Shown here in pieces: positions 11,829 through 22,547 of a stretch of 64,000 bases of DNA. The notes under the pieces are model-generated. The model was given only the letters and a program-made list of their open reading frames with translations, searched no databases and was not told where the DNA came from. Origin of the DNA: Strongyloides papillosus (taxonomy: Eukaryota; Nematoda; Chromadorea; Rhabditida; Strongyloididae); assembly GCA_005656395.1 (NCBI GenBank), contig SRSI01000007.1:62001-126000 (forward strand), in the 5' to 3' direction. The number at the start of each line of letters is the position of its first letter. The stretch's first letter is position 1. The position numbers were made by a program, and so were the translations under genes.

Positions 11829-12688
11829 AATTACTTATCTGGAGAAAATAAGTTTTTAAATATATATTATTTTATAGAAAAAATAGAATAAATAAAAGAA
11901 ATATAAAGTTTTCAAACTCATTATCGGTTGTCTAAGATTTAGACTTGACAATGTCGCATAAAATAATGATTCTGATTACTTTATTGTTATTAATTGAAAT
12001 TTATATACAACAAAAATAAAAGCACTTTATTAATAACTAAAGAGTTTATAAGTAAAAGATAAAACTTAATAAAGTAATCGATAGAAAACTTTTTTTTTAT
12101 CGATTGTTTATGCTTTTGTTGGAAATTGATTATCGATTAATTTTTGTTTTGGTATTATATTTTATTAAATAACATAAACTGTAATAAGATAGAAATATAT
12201 AACATATTATAAAATTATTTTTGGACTATAAATGTTAATAAACAGACCGTACACCTCAAAATATTAATATGTTATATAAAGCGTATACAATCAATATCTG
12301 ACTAAAATAAATTGATATAAAATTGCAATTAAAGAATTCTATCACAAAATTAAGATATTTTAAAAAAATTTATAATTTATTATTATATATCTAAAACTAT
12401 TTGCTCAACATTTATTAATTTATTTGTTATGTAAATATTTTGAGATGTTCAAACAAAATTTATCTAACAAAAATAAATTAATTCTCATTTTTATTCTGTT
12501 TGATAAAAATGTGATCCCTAGGATGTTGAAATTAAATATTCATCTATTAAAAATGTAAAGATATATTTAAAATCATGTTCTTTAAATTCTTGTTTTTTTT
12601 AAAAAAGTTTAAATATTCACTAACTACATTTTTGCTATATTTTTAAACATAAAAAGAAGTTTTACCGAAATTATTTAAAGACTTTTAA

Positions 12689-13195
12689 ATGATAATGTAA
12701 AAAATTCTTTTGATATCTATAATTATTTACATCATAAAGTTACTGAAATACTCTTTCGTTTCAATAATCATCTGCTTAGTGTTTAAGGAGTTATAAAATG
12801 TAGTTTAAAGAAATTCTAATGAAATCCTGCCTTAGTTCTGATATTTGAAAAACGGCAAAATAAAAATGATAAAAATTCTGCTGTATCTAATGTAAAACTA
12901 GAAAGTTTATTTCATCATATAGGTAATCTTAGAATATATATGAAATGGAGAAAACCTGGTAAGTGATTATACTAAAAAAACAATAATATACATTCTTGAA
13001 CTTTATGTTAAAATCGTTTATACTTGTTTTATATCTAAAATTAAACGTCGAAAAATATTTATTTAAGAATTTCCTTCAAACTTTGTGGAACGTGGATATC
13101 GAACATTAAAATTTTTTAATATGGGGAAAATAGATTTAGTTCAAACAAGAGGAATTATACTACACGATAAAAAAAGACGAAAACGTTGCTTTTAA
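12689..13195 (+). pseudogene. TTL pseudogene with preserved intron position
   Basis: The leader box at about 12607 is preserved. Exon 1 from 12689 has several stops. A donor CCTG|GTAAGTG at 12959 is at the same place as in the intact genes. The second-exon region reads FFNMGKIDLVQTRG near its end, which matches NLGxxDLS of the family, and ends at TAA 13193. Frames do not join. Confidence 0.6.
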
Positions 13196-13577
13196 ACAAT
13201 AACAGTTACAACAACAAAAAAGAATAAATATAGGACTAGGAAGATTTTTAATTTTACATTTCCGAATCACTTAATGTATAAATTAAATAGCTTTAAATAA
13301 TTATTGATTTCGATGTTTTTTCTTTTTGTAATATTATTTCCCTAGAAAATGTGTTTCTAACAAAATTATAATTAGACAAAAATTCAAGGTAGTAAACTAA
13401 CTACATATTTTGTATATTATTAATTTGAAATAGAAAGAATATAAATATGTATTTGTAATTATCTTTTTTTGTTCTTTGATTTTTCTTTCATCAAGGTTTA
13501 AAGATTTTATTTGTTAATATGTTAACGGATAACTCTGAATATATAAATAAATTTTTTATCATTTTAAAAGTATTACA

Positions 13578-14061
13578 ATGATATATTTTAATATAATTAT
13601 TTTTAAAACGTTAATATTATTTTTAGTTATTCCTATTTATGTGATTAGTAAATATCATTTCCCACTTATTCCTTATGTAACTGGAATTAGAATAAAACTA
13701 AATTGTACATATTCGGAATTAGTATTCGCTACTGTATACATATCTGAAAAGCCACATATTTCTAAAGAAAAGCATCCTATTGCAAAAAAATTTTCAATCT
13801 ATGGTTTTAGATTTTCATTAATTGGAGCACTTAGAAGAATAAAAAGACCACGTAAGTAAATGTACCAAAAATAAACAATTTTTTAAAGGCCTTTTTGTTA
13901 AAATATTTCATAAATGTTCCAAAAAATGGCTTCCTATCGATTTAATGATGATCAAAGAAATTCCCGGTAATTTTATTTACCGAGGCAGAAAGTTAAGAAG
14001 TCTTTATAATCTTGGACAAGTAGAGTTGTCTAAACGTCCCAGATCATTAAGTTATGAATAA
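13578..14061 (+). CDS. Transthyretin-like (TTL) family secreted protein, copy 4
   Basis: Exons 13578-13851 and 13889-14061 with a 37-bp phase-1 intron, giving 148 residues. A long hydrophobic start is followed by VTGIRIKLNC. The splice gives PRLFVKIFHKC, which keeps both the Lys-Ile and the His of the TTL signature, then EIPGNFI and LYNLGQVELSKRP. The start at 13578 gives the best-placed signal peptide. The promoter box is a variant (GTTTAAAGATTTTATT at 13496). This is the last gene of the TTL array; transposons begin shortly after it. Confidence 0.85.
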
Positions 14062-14478
14062 TTAGAAAATGAAGAGAAAGATTGTTTAATTAAAAATTAC
14101 TTTAAATAAAAAAATTTATGTAGCAATATAAAAAATAATTTTTTTTGTTCTCACTATTGAAAATCTCTTAACTATTAAAATAGTGATATCCCATAAATTA
14201 AATTTTTATTCATTATCCCTTTTCATTATAATTATATGAAAGTGATTATTTTTAAAGTAGATAGTCAAACAAAATTATGTTTTTACTTAGAATTTTCCTA
14301 TTCTTTATAATATGACATTTATTTTTTGTTGTAAAATTATTCAAAAGTATTATATAATGTTTAATTACATATGAGTAAATTGAAACTATAAAAATTATAA
14401 AAATTAACCAAAAATGATTTTAACTTGCGACACGTCAGATCACCACTGGTTTATATGGAAATTTATAACAAGTTATAA
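14062..14478. other. Spacer after the TTL array
   Basis: A+T-rich, nothing recognised. Confidence 0.4.
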
Positions 14479-16440
14479 AGCCTATTTTGCATTTTTCGAC
14501 ATCTGTCTTAACACTATAATATACAACAATGTGGAATAAACTTACTTTGTATTATATATAATAATGTATAAAAATGCAAAATAAAATTTTGGTTTAATTG
14601 ATAATACTGACTATGAATTAATGTATAGAAGTACAAAAAAATGCAAAATAGACATTGAACAGTGTATAAAAAAGCAAAATATAAATATAAGAGGTTAATG
14701 CAATTGATAAATTGTTTTATATAGTTCTATTGATATTATTAAATATATTTTAATAGTGAATGTATAATTAATTTATATTTTAATGAAGTTACACAAATTT
14801 CCATGCTGAAAATTATGTATATACTTTATTTTAAATTTGCAGCAATAGCAATAATAAATTAGTAATTTTTAACAATAAATATATTGATAAATTAAAAGAA
14901 CATTTTTATATACAAAGGTGGAAATTATTATAAAATTTTTTTTATTAAAATAGCAAACATTAAATTCAAAAAATAAACAATTAAAATATAAATCACACTT
15001 TATGACCTAATTGCATTGTGTTTGGATTGTACTTTTCTTTTTCTTAAATTACTGATCGTTGTTGATAGTGATTTGGCTTTTTCATTTAAACATGGCAGGA
15101 ATAGTGTTAATGTTTTCAATAACACTCAGAAAAAGAAGAGTGCAATAGAAAAAATTATTTTGAATGAAAATACAATAGCTTCCAAAACTTTATTCAATTC
15201 AAATGTCTTCAAATGAAAATAGCCAACAGCTAATGATATTGTAATTCCAAATACAAACAGAAATACAGCTCCAATACAAATGTAAAATTTGTATTTCTGT
15301 AATGTATGTCCAAACCATTCAGTAGACAATTTTATAAATAGAAAAATCATTCAAAATGTTGTCTAAAAATTCTTATTTACGACTAGCTAACAATAATTTC
15401 TACAATATTGAGAAACATAAGAAATTTATATACAGTAAACAACATGAATCTGCTGCAGAATTTCTTTCATTCATATTCAATCAACTTCAAAGCCCTACTC
15501 CAGACTTAATGGAATATCTTAATTATAAAGAAGAAAATAGTCTGATCTGCGAACACTGTTAAACTAGCAGAATAATAAATGAATTTGAAGCACCCATTTT
15601 GAATATAAATATTAATGATATCAATAACAAGAAGAAAATGAACAATGCAATAAAAGAAATGTTGGAATATGAAATAGAAAGTGTTGCTCGTAATTGCCTA
15701 CTATGCAACAAATTTCAGAAAACATGACTAAAAAACGAGTTATAAGAAAATATCCAAAATATCTTTTTGTGGAACTAACAAAAAATATCATGGATAAAGA
15801 TCATAAAAATATAAACATTGACTTCATATCTTCAAAAGATTTTTTGTATTTAAATGAATTTTTCACACCAAATACGCCGTATAAGTTGAAAGGATTTATT
15901 GCATATACAAGATTTGAAAGTAGAACAGAGCATTACGTGACTTATATACGTTATGAAGATAAGTGGCATTGTCTTAATGATAGTTAAAAGCCTGCAGTAG
16001 TAAAAGAAAACAAATTGCTTACGAAAAAATATACTATTTTGCTTTATGAAATGATTTAAATAAAGAGAAATTACTTATTTTTTTTATGATAGTTAAATAT
16101 AAATTTTATTCTACTTTGATTTTTATAATAAATATTATTTCTTTATTCAAAAATATAATTTTTCTTATTTTTTTTATTGTTTGTTATATTAAATTAAAGA
16201 TAATGTCTTTATATAACATTAATATACATTTGTATCATAAAAAATTGCAATCTTTAAAAATTCGCATCATTTTTAAATTTCATGTTATTGCATAATTCAT
16301 ATATAACAAAAAGGTTATATATGCTAAGAAGCTAAGAAAATGTGCCATAACTACAAGATTAATTCAGTTAACAAACATTACAATACAAAATACTCATTGT
16401 TAATACACATTTTACCAATGTCGAAAAATACAAAATAGCT
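14479..16440. mobile_element. Possible TIR element around a protease-like pseudogene
   Basis: About 24 bp at 14479-14503 (AGCCTATTTTGCATTTTTCG...) recur inverted at 16418-16440 with a few changes. The motif with TTTTGCATTTTT is also repeated near 14570-14660. The enclosed 2 kb contains a ubiquitin protease-like pseudogene. No target duplication was found, and the paired ends could be coincidence in such A+T-rich DNA. Confidence 0.35.
15356..16059 (+). pseudogene. Ubiquitin-specific protease (USP)-like fragment, broken
   Basis: The first frame has QHESAAEFLSFIFNQLQ, like the USP QQDAxEFLxxLL motif, and ends LICEHC at a TAA (15560-15562). The same frame goes on to CLLCNKF, so two CxxC pairs as in the USP zinc ribbon can be seen. 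After a frame change the second part reads YPKYLFVELTKN, YKLKGFIAY, EHYVTYIRYEDKWHCLNDS (the His box region), then an in-frame TAA at 15985-15987, then YTILLYEM like the USP end. The catalytic Cys box is not recognisable upstream. Known: USPs remove ubiquitin. Inference: a dead copy, with two stops and one frame break. It has no relation to the TTL or CAP arrays. Confidence 0.6.
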
Positions 16441-16484
16441 AGTGATAAGTTGAAGGGTCGTCAACTAAAATAAGATATACAGTA

Positions 16485-17529
16485 CACACAAAAACTAATA
16501 GTGACAAAAATTTAAAAAAAATCTATATATCACAAGCAATAGTGACAGTCACTATTAAAAAAACATGGGTATTTTTTTGTCACAAACAGCGATAAATTTT
16601 TTTTCTATAACAATATGCAAAATTTAATAAAACATTTTTAAAATTTAATAAATAATATGTAAAAAAAACTTTTTTGTGACATAATAGGTTAGAAATATAG
16701 AAACCTTGGTAATTTTAAAAAATAAACATTAATAAATAACATTTATAAACATAAAAAAATAACATTTACAAACATAAATAAATAACTTCTACAAACATAA
16801 ATAAATTTTATATCTTAATCAAATATCTTGAAAGTATTAAAATAAAATAAAAATTACCTTTTATTCTAATTCATATAATTAGCTTGCTTATATTAGCATT
16901 TGATTTATATTTTAAAGTATTTTTGTGACAAAAAATGTTTGAAGAACATCAAACAATTAAAGATCATAGAACAATTATATATTCTCAAATTCGGGTAGCT
17001 GAGAATATACAGATGGAGAAGGGTGATGATGATGGTGATAATGCCATTGAAGAAATTGAAAATAGTGTTCAACTGGATCTTGTAAAAAAATGATGCTTCC
17101 ATGTCTAACTGAGGAGGATGTTCTAAACAAAAAGTTTTTTTTAAATTCTAAATCGTTAACTTATAAATATATTTATATTTGATTTACTTTAACATTTTTT
17201 ACTTAAAAAAACATATATTGTTTCTACTAATAGTAGCATAGGTTGAAAATTATATCATTGTTTTAAAAACAAATCATACTTTGTTTTTTGTGTTCATTAA
17301 GATCGGTTTAAATGTAAAAATATAACATGTCACTATTAAGAATTTTATATATATTTTTGTCACTATAACGTCTCTTGTTTCTTATAATTACATTGGTTAT
17401 TCAAAATTTTTAAACAAAAGTAGAATTATCATAAAATCAAGAGATTTTTTTTGAATAAAACAAATTTTTATTAAATTTGAAAACGTCATATATTTTATTA
17501 AAAATTGTGTCACAAAAAATTTTTGTGTG
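16485..17529. mobile_element. TA-flanked inverted-repeat element nested in the MITE terminus
   Basis: The ends CACACAAAAACTAATAGTGA and (other strand) CACACAAAAATTTTTTGTGA form an imperfect ~30 bp inverted repeat. TA is present on both sides (16483-16484, 17530-17531), which restores a continuous pogo-type end when removed. GTGACAAAAA/TTTTTGTCAC motifs recur inside. It looks like a Tc1/mariner-type non-autonomous element. Confidence 0.7.
16935..17093 (+). CDS. Short acidic reading frame inside the nested element
   Basis: 52 codons from ATG 16935 to TGA 17091, with an Asp/Glu-rich middle (GDDDGDN, EEIEN). Codon content looks less random than the surroundings. It could be a transposase exon remnant or chance. 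I recognise no family. Confidence 0.2.
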   Translation: MFEEHQTIKDHRTIIYSQIRVAENIQMEKGDDDGDNAIEEIENSVQLDLVKK

Positions 17530-18101
17530 TAGACTCTCGATTATTCAAATATGGATTAACTGAATGAGAAATGTTTTACAAAAATTTACAAATTTAAAAT
17601 TTTATACATAAAAAATATTTAAATAATTACTTAAAGCAAAGAGATGCTCTCTTTGTACGTGTATAAATTATAAAAAGTACTTATTTTATAAAAAAATCTT
17701 TAAAATGTCGATTTTTTTTGAATTACTAAGACAGATAATATAATAAGAAATTTAAAAAATTTAACGTAAAAAAAAGCAATCAAATTTAGATTTAAAAAAG
17801 GGGATTTTTTAAGGCTAAATAATTATATTTTTTTGCTTATTTTCTAAAATATTGATATTTAATATTTAGATCGATATGTAATGAGTTATTTTTAATATAG
17901 AAATTATAAATTTATTTTTTTATTCATTTTTGATTATCCGAAATTTTAGTTATCCGAACTACTCTTGGCCCCGAGGGGTTTAGATAACTGAGAGTCTACT
18001 GTAATTATATTTAATTATTTTTTAACAAAAAAAATAGTGATAATAAAAAATTTAATAACGGTTAAAAAACTATATATTATTATTAATTTTTACCCCCATT
18101 A

Positions 18102-18985
18102 TTAATAATCATTGTTACTAGAAGTTTCCTCCATCTTCTCTAAAGACGTTGCTGTTGGAAGCTGTTGTTTTAGTATCCTCAACTCACCAAATAGCTTCTG
18201 CAATGGCGCCATAGCATCAGTTATTTTGCAAGTAATATTTGTAGTACACTCGTCTATTGGGTCATAATTCATTATTTGTTCTTTTAATGTTTGAGTAGTT
18301 CGAATTACTTTAGTAAATTTATAATGTGTCCATGATGGTTGTTGTTTTTAGGATTTCATCTTCGCAAATTTCTTGATCCGAAGAAATAACAAGGTTTTAC
18401 AATTCTTCATTGGTGATAACTTCAAGAATATCATCAAAATGTTCATTTAATTCACCTTCTGTCACATTATCAAATCCCTCTCCACCTATATTTCTGGCAG
18501 TTTGGATAATTGCTGTTATCTGATCATTAATGTCATTGGTGTCTTGGGAATTACAGACAACATCACTCAACAATTTCTTCCACCATGTAGCTTTCATTCT
18601 AGGTTTTAAAAAGTTCACTGCTTCTTTGGTCAATATAAATGGGTTTGCAATTGTAAATGATTTTCAGCATTCCATCACTCCAGTGTTATCGGAATTTTCA
18701 CCCTTAGAACAGATTATATCAAAGACTTGTTTAGTATACGCAAACTTAAAATACCTGATAACTCCTTGATCTAATAGTTGAAGTAGTGCCGTAGTATTTG
18801 GTGATAAAAAAAACCACTTCAATATTTTCTTTCATTGATGAAGGAGAATGTCCAGGAGCGTTATCAATCACTAACAACACATTAAATGGTAACTCTTAAC
18901 CCATCAAGTAATTCTTTACCTCCTTGATAAGGCATTGATGAAACCATTCAGTAAATAAAACTGTAGTAACCTAAGCTTTAGAATT
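18102..18985 (-). pseudogene. Tigger/pogo-type transposase, 3' part, broken
   Basis: Reading from 18985 down: EWFHQCLIKEVKNYL, LLVIDNAPGHSPSS, then after a frame slip SPNTTALLQLLDQGVIRYF, then KATWWKKLL and GGEGFDNVTEGELNEHFDD, ending at TAA 18102. DNAPGH and the SPNTTALLQ-LDQG block are the hallmark of the Tigger/pogo (DDE_1) transposase. There is at least one stop and two frame breaks, and the N-terminal HTH region is absent. It lies next to, but is not bounded by, the ends of the MITE at 16480-18001. Confidence 0.8.
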
Positions 18986-18999
18986 TGACTGCCAAAATG

Positions 19000-19560
19000 A
19001 GAAAAGGGACATTCGCTTGTCCATGTGTGAGTGAATTGACTTTTCTTTAAAAAACTTACAAAATATGGGAAAGCCCAAAAGCACATTTTTTTATTTTTTA
19101 CTAAATTATTTTTGATTATACCATTGGATTCACTTCACACACGAACACGCACTTCACAGCGATTTCTATCCTAATTAAATTAAAAAAGAAACGGTGGAAA
19201 TTAGTTTACCGGTGATTACCCATAGACAAGCGAAATGGCATTTTTGAAAAAAAGGTAAAAATTATGGGTAACCATGGACAAACCAATACCCACCGTCTCG
19301 ATCTTTATAGAGGAATGTTTTATTAAAATCTTATTAACTGAAATAGGGGAAAACAACTTACGAAATAATTTTTAATATTACTATCTATTTATAAATGCTT
19401 TATATTGATTCACGAGTCAAAGTTCATTTATTAATCTCTAGTTATTATTTAAATAGAAAAATCTATTATTTTTGAATATTTCTTTACATAAAACAAAAAT
19501 ATTTCATTCAATTAATGTAATATTTGCTAAGTATAGGTTAAAAAAAGTTGAAATGTTTAT
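19000..19560. other. Sequence between the Tigger relic and the CAP promoter
   Basis: No gene. 19100-19300 has a somewhat higher G+C content and may be the 5' end of the dead Tigger element. From about 19410 the sequence resembles the region upstream of the CAP gene at 34508. Confidence 0.4.
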
Positions 19561-19620
19561 CTATACTTTTGTTTTAACATATTTTTTTCAAAATTTTTTC
19601 ACTATAAAAACCCATAAATT
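19561..19620 (+). promoter_or_regulatory. Core promoter of the first CAP gene, separated by mariner
   Basis: CTATACTTTT at 19561 and TATAAAAA at 19603-19610 followed by CCCATAAATTATTA match the box pair in front of the other CAP genes. The ATG at 20931 is now 1.3 kb away. Removing the mariner element and one TA brings the TATA box to about 48 bp from the ATG, close to the 38-44 bp seen in the other genes. Confidence 0.7.
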
Positions 19621-19627
19621 ATTATTA

Positions 19628-20905
19628 GGTTGTTTAGAATGAAATGGCTCTTTTCTGCCCTAATTTTTAAATGCGCATAACTTTACTAAAAATATATATT
19701 TTTATTCAAAATAACAACCATTAGAATCTACATATTGTTGCCAACGAGATACAAGCTTATTTATTCTATTTGCATAGAAATCCGGAGTTCTAGATTCAAT
19801 AAAAGCTTCAAAGGCAGTTTTTAAGTCCTCATCGTTCCTGAAGACTTTCTGCGTTAAGAAGTTGTCAAGATGCTTGAAAAAGTGAAAATCTGTTGGAGCA
19901 AGATCAGATGAATATGCGGGATGCGATAGGGTTCCATATCCTAATTGACTCAATTTCTGAAGGGTCTTCTTTGAAACATGAGGTTTTGCGTTATCATGGA
20001 GGAGAATTGGCTCTTTTCTATTGATTAAAGCAGACATTTTTTAGAAAATTTTTGATGCATTTCTTCAAGCACTTGACAGTAGGACTCCGAATTAATAGTT
20101 TTACCATGTTTCATGAACTTATAATAAATCATTTCTACAGCACATCACCAAACAGTCACAATAACTTTTTTTAGTGTCAATTTGGGTTACGAGAAGTGTT
20201 TTGAAGCTTCATCCTTGTCTAACCATTTTTCAGTTCTTTTTCGATTGTCGTACAGAATCCATTTTTCATCACAAGTGATAAGACGACTAAGAAATGGGTC
20301 ATTTTTGTTCCTCAAAATGAGGGAAGAACAAACCTCATAACGACACATTTTTTGATAGTCGTTTAATTAGTGAGGTACCCATTTGTCGAGCTTTTTTGTC
20401 TTTTCTATCTCCTTTAAGTGATTAGAAATGGTTGATTTTGATACATTTAATTCCTCTGCAAATTCTCTAACGGTTGCGCGTGGATTGGCTTCAACAGCTT
20501 TCCGTAATTCATCATTATCAATAACAGTCTCAGGTCTCCCACACTCTTCATTTTCGAGGTTCTCACTACCTTCTTTGAATTCTCTAAACAATCTTTTTAC
20601 AGTAGAAAGAGAGACAAGATCTTCTCCAAAAGTTTCATTAATTTCTTGAGTTGTTTTTGCAGTATTAGTACCGTATTTGAACTCATAAAGCATAATAGCA
20701 CGAATATCGCGTTTTGACAGCATTGTTTGTTTTTGAAATAAATTGTTGATAAAAAGCTCTCATAGCAATGATATATATCACCGTGTAGAGAAAATTAAGG
20801 AGAATCTAACAGTTTGTTTTATTATACCAAAATATAATTAATTGTTTGAAAAAACGGGCGTCAAATAACGCGCATTAAAAAAGGGCCATTTCATTCTGGA
20901 CAACG
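19628..20905 (-). mobile_element. mariner-family transposon
   Basis: 1278 bp, flanked by TA at 19626-19627 and 20906-20907. Ends are inverted repeats of about 27 bp (GGTTGTTTAGAATGAAATGG versus CGTTGTCCAGAATGAAATGG on the other strand), with further similarity inward. It contains a mariner-type transposase gene on the minus strand. Confidence 0.9.
19702..20723 (-). pseudogene. mariner transposase, interrupted
   Basis: From ATG 20723: an N-terminal helix-turn-helix region (118 codons, including TVKRLFREFKEG and NVSKSTISNHLKE). The frame then breaks near 20367. The middle still reads TCDEKWILYDN (first catalytic Asp), WLDKDEASKHF, then a TAA. Further frames give VTVWWCA (in place of the family VWWD/N). 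The last frame has LLHDNAKPHVS (second Asp) and HPAYSSDLAPTDFHFF (third Asp at DD34D spacing). The motifs are those of mariner transposases. At least three breaks make it non-functional as read. Confidence 0.85.
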
Positions 20906-20930
20906 TAATATTATCTAATCTATTGAAGAA

Positions 20931-21939
20931 ATGTTATTGTCACAATATACTACAACTTTTTTTCTGTTGATTTTGATTGATTTGACTAGCCAATTATATT
21001 TAATTCCATACTGGATACTACTAGTTGAAAGAAATTCATTATTTGAATACAATGATCGACAATATAGAACCATGACAGATTTGGTAGAAGCAGTTTTACA
21101 TGATAGAAAAGTAAAAGATATTAATAGTGTTTATTTATATAATGTCGGTTTTAAAAAAGGACATGTAGTTACTAAAACTAATGTAAGAACATGTGAATGT
21201 ATAGCATCATTTCTTGATCCAAAAATTAAATCAAAAACATGTGATATTAAACATCATAATTCTCGCCGAAATATATATAAATGTAATAAACAAATATTCA
21301 ACAATTTTGATGCAGCACTTGAACATTCATTAAGATATAATTGCCATATTAAATTTGAACCACCTCGTTGTGCACCATCTCCTCCACCAAAATCCTTCTA
21401 CATTGAAACACTATTTGGTGTAAAATATTTAATGAGAAATCCAGCTACTCAAAGTATATGGAAAAGAGTTTGGTCTACATGTAACGGTAATTGTTTTTTT
21501 AATAATGGATTTGCACACACTAAAAATCATGTAAGTTAATTTTTTTTTAATTCTAAACTTTATTATATAGTATCTTAAAGAGCTTAATCAATACAGAGAA
21601 CTTGTTGGAAGTCCACCTCTAACTATGAGTCCAAAATTAAATGTTGTGGCAAAAACTTGTGCTGAGACTTTAGCTTATAGAAATAAATTAATATCTCAAA
21701 AGATGGGGGACTATGATGAAGTTATTGCTTTTGCTAGAGAGGGTTATGGCTTGTATCTAATGAGAATTTTATTTGACGACTTTTATTTTTCGAAGTTTAA
21801 CTTTAGACGAGGATCAGTCAAACACGGAACCGATTTTTCACGACTATTATATCGCAAGCAACGAATTGTTGGTTTTGGTTTTTCAAGAAATGGTTATGGT
21901 ACTTTTATTTGCATAAAGTATACATCGGAACCATGGTAG
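20931..21939 (+). CDS. CAP (SCP/TAPS) family secreted protein, copy 1
   Basis: Exon 1 is 20931-21530 (200 codons), the 40-bp intron is GTAAGT...TATATAG, and exon 2 is 21571-21939, giving 322 residues. The N-terminus (MLLSQYTTTFFLLILIDLTS) looks like a signal peptide. Exon 1 encodes a Cys-rich region (C pairs such as CNGNC) found here only in this family. Exon 2 starts YLKELNQYRELVGSPPLT and goes on as a CAP domain: helix with the ELNxYR pattern, YGLYLMRILFDD, VGFGFSRNGYGTFICIKYT. CAP proteins of nematodes are secreted and are expanded in Strongyloides parasitic stages. The canonical GHFTQ signature is replaced (DFSRLL), so the classic metal-binding His is missing. A mariner insertion separates this gene from its TATA box. 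Confidence 0.83.
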
Positions 21940-22271
21940 ATGCGGAATGTAAAAGTATAAATATAGTTATTAGTAAATTTTTATAAAAAAAGTGTTATAG
22001 TAAATTCAATAACATTATTTTAGAAATTTAAACAAATGCGTTATTATGAAAAATAAAGTTACATTACATTAAAAAAGTGATTAGATTTTATATAAAATTT
22101 CATCACAAAACTCTGTTTAATTGTATTTTGACTTTTCTGATTTTGTGGAGCTTACTAGAGTAAAAACAGCATTAGTATAGAAATCTTTTATTTGAATAAT
22201 AGTAAGAGAGATGCGATAACATTTAACAAAAAACAATAATAATAAATTATTAGAATGTTTAATTCCAGAAA
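21940..22271. other. 3' flank of CAP copy 1
   Basis: Contains an AATAAA at about 22052 that could serve polyadenylation. Nothing else seen. Confidence 0.4.
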
Positions 22272-22275
22272 AGAC

Positions 22276-22544
22276 AGTAAATTTATAAAATTATTGGCGT
22301 ATACTATGTAAAAAACAGATCCGTACTAGTTTATCACAAACTTTATTATCACTTAACACAAATTACATAAAATAACACAAAATGACACAAACCCCTAAAA
22401 TATATAAAAAATATAGTGACATATAAAAAAGAGACAGGTGTTACAAAGAGAACATAAAATAAAATGACTTAAGTTACAAAACATCTTGGTATTTATACTA
22501 ATTTAGTAGAATATATAAAATTTCAATTTGTACTTTATTTCACT
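22276..22544 (-). repeat. 3' LTR of the Ty3/Gypsy element
   Basis: 269 bp, paired with 26723-26991. The visible differences are an AAAAAACAG/AAAAAGCAG change, a change near GAGACAGG/GAAGACAGG and TTTCAA/TTCCAA. Confidence 0.9.
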
Positions 22545-22547
22545 CCT

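Larger units (their letters stand above)
16480..18001. mobile_element. pogo/Tigger-type MITE, split by a nested insertion
   Basis: Ends are CAGTAGACTCTC... and its inverted match ...GAGAGTCTACTG, flanked by TA at 16478-16479 and 18002-18003. The left end is cut after CAG by the element 16485-17529. Without that insertion the MITE would be about 475 bp. CAGT-type ends and TA duplication are typical of the pogo/Tigger group. No coding capacity. Confidence 0.75.

Noticed and set aside
15016..15350. Separate genes upstream of the USP-like pseudogene (15016-15216 plus, 15126-15350 minus)
   Set aside because: Overlapping opposite frames without recognisable motifs; probably decayed sequence of the same element.
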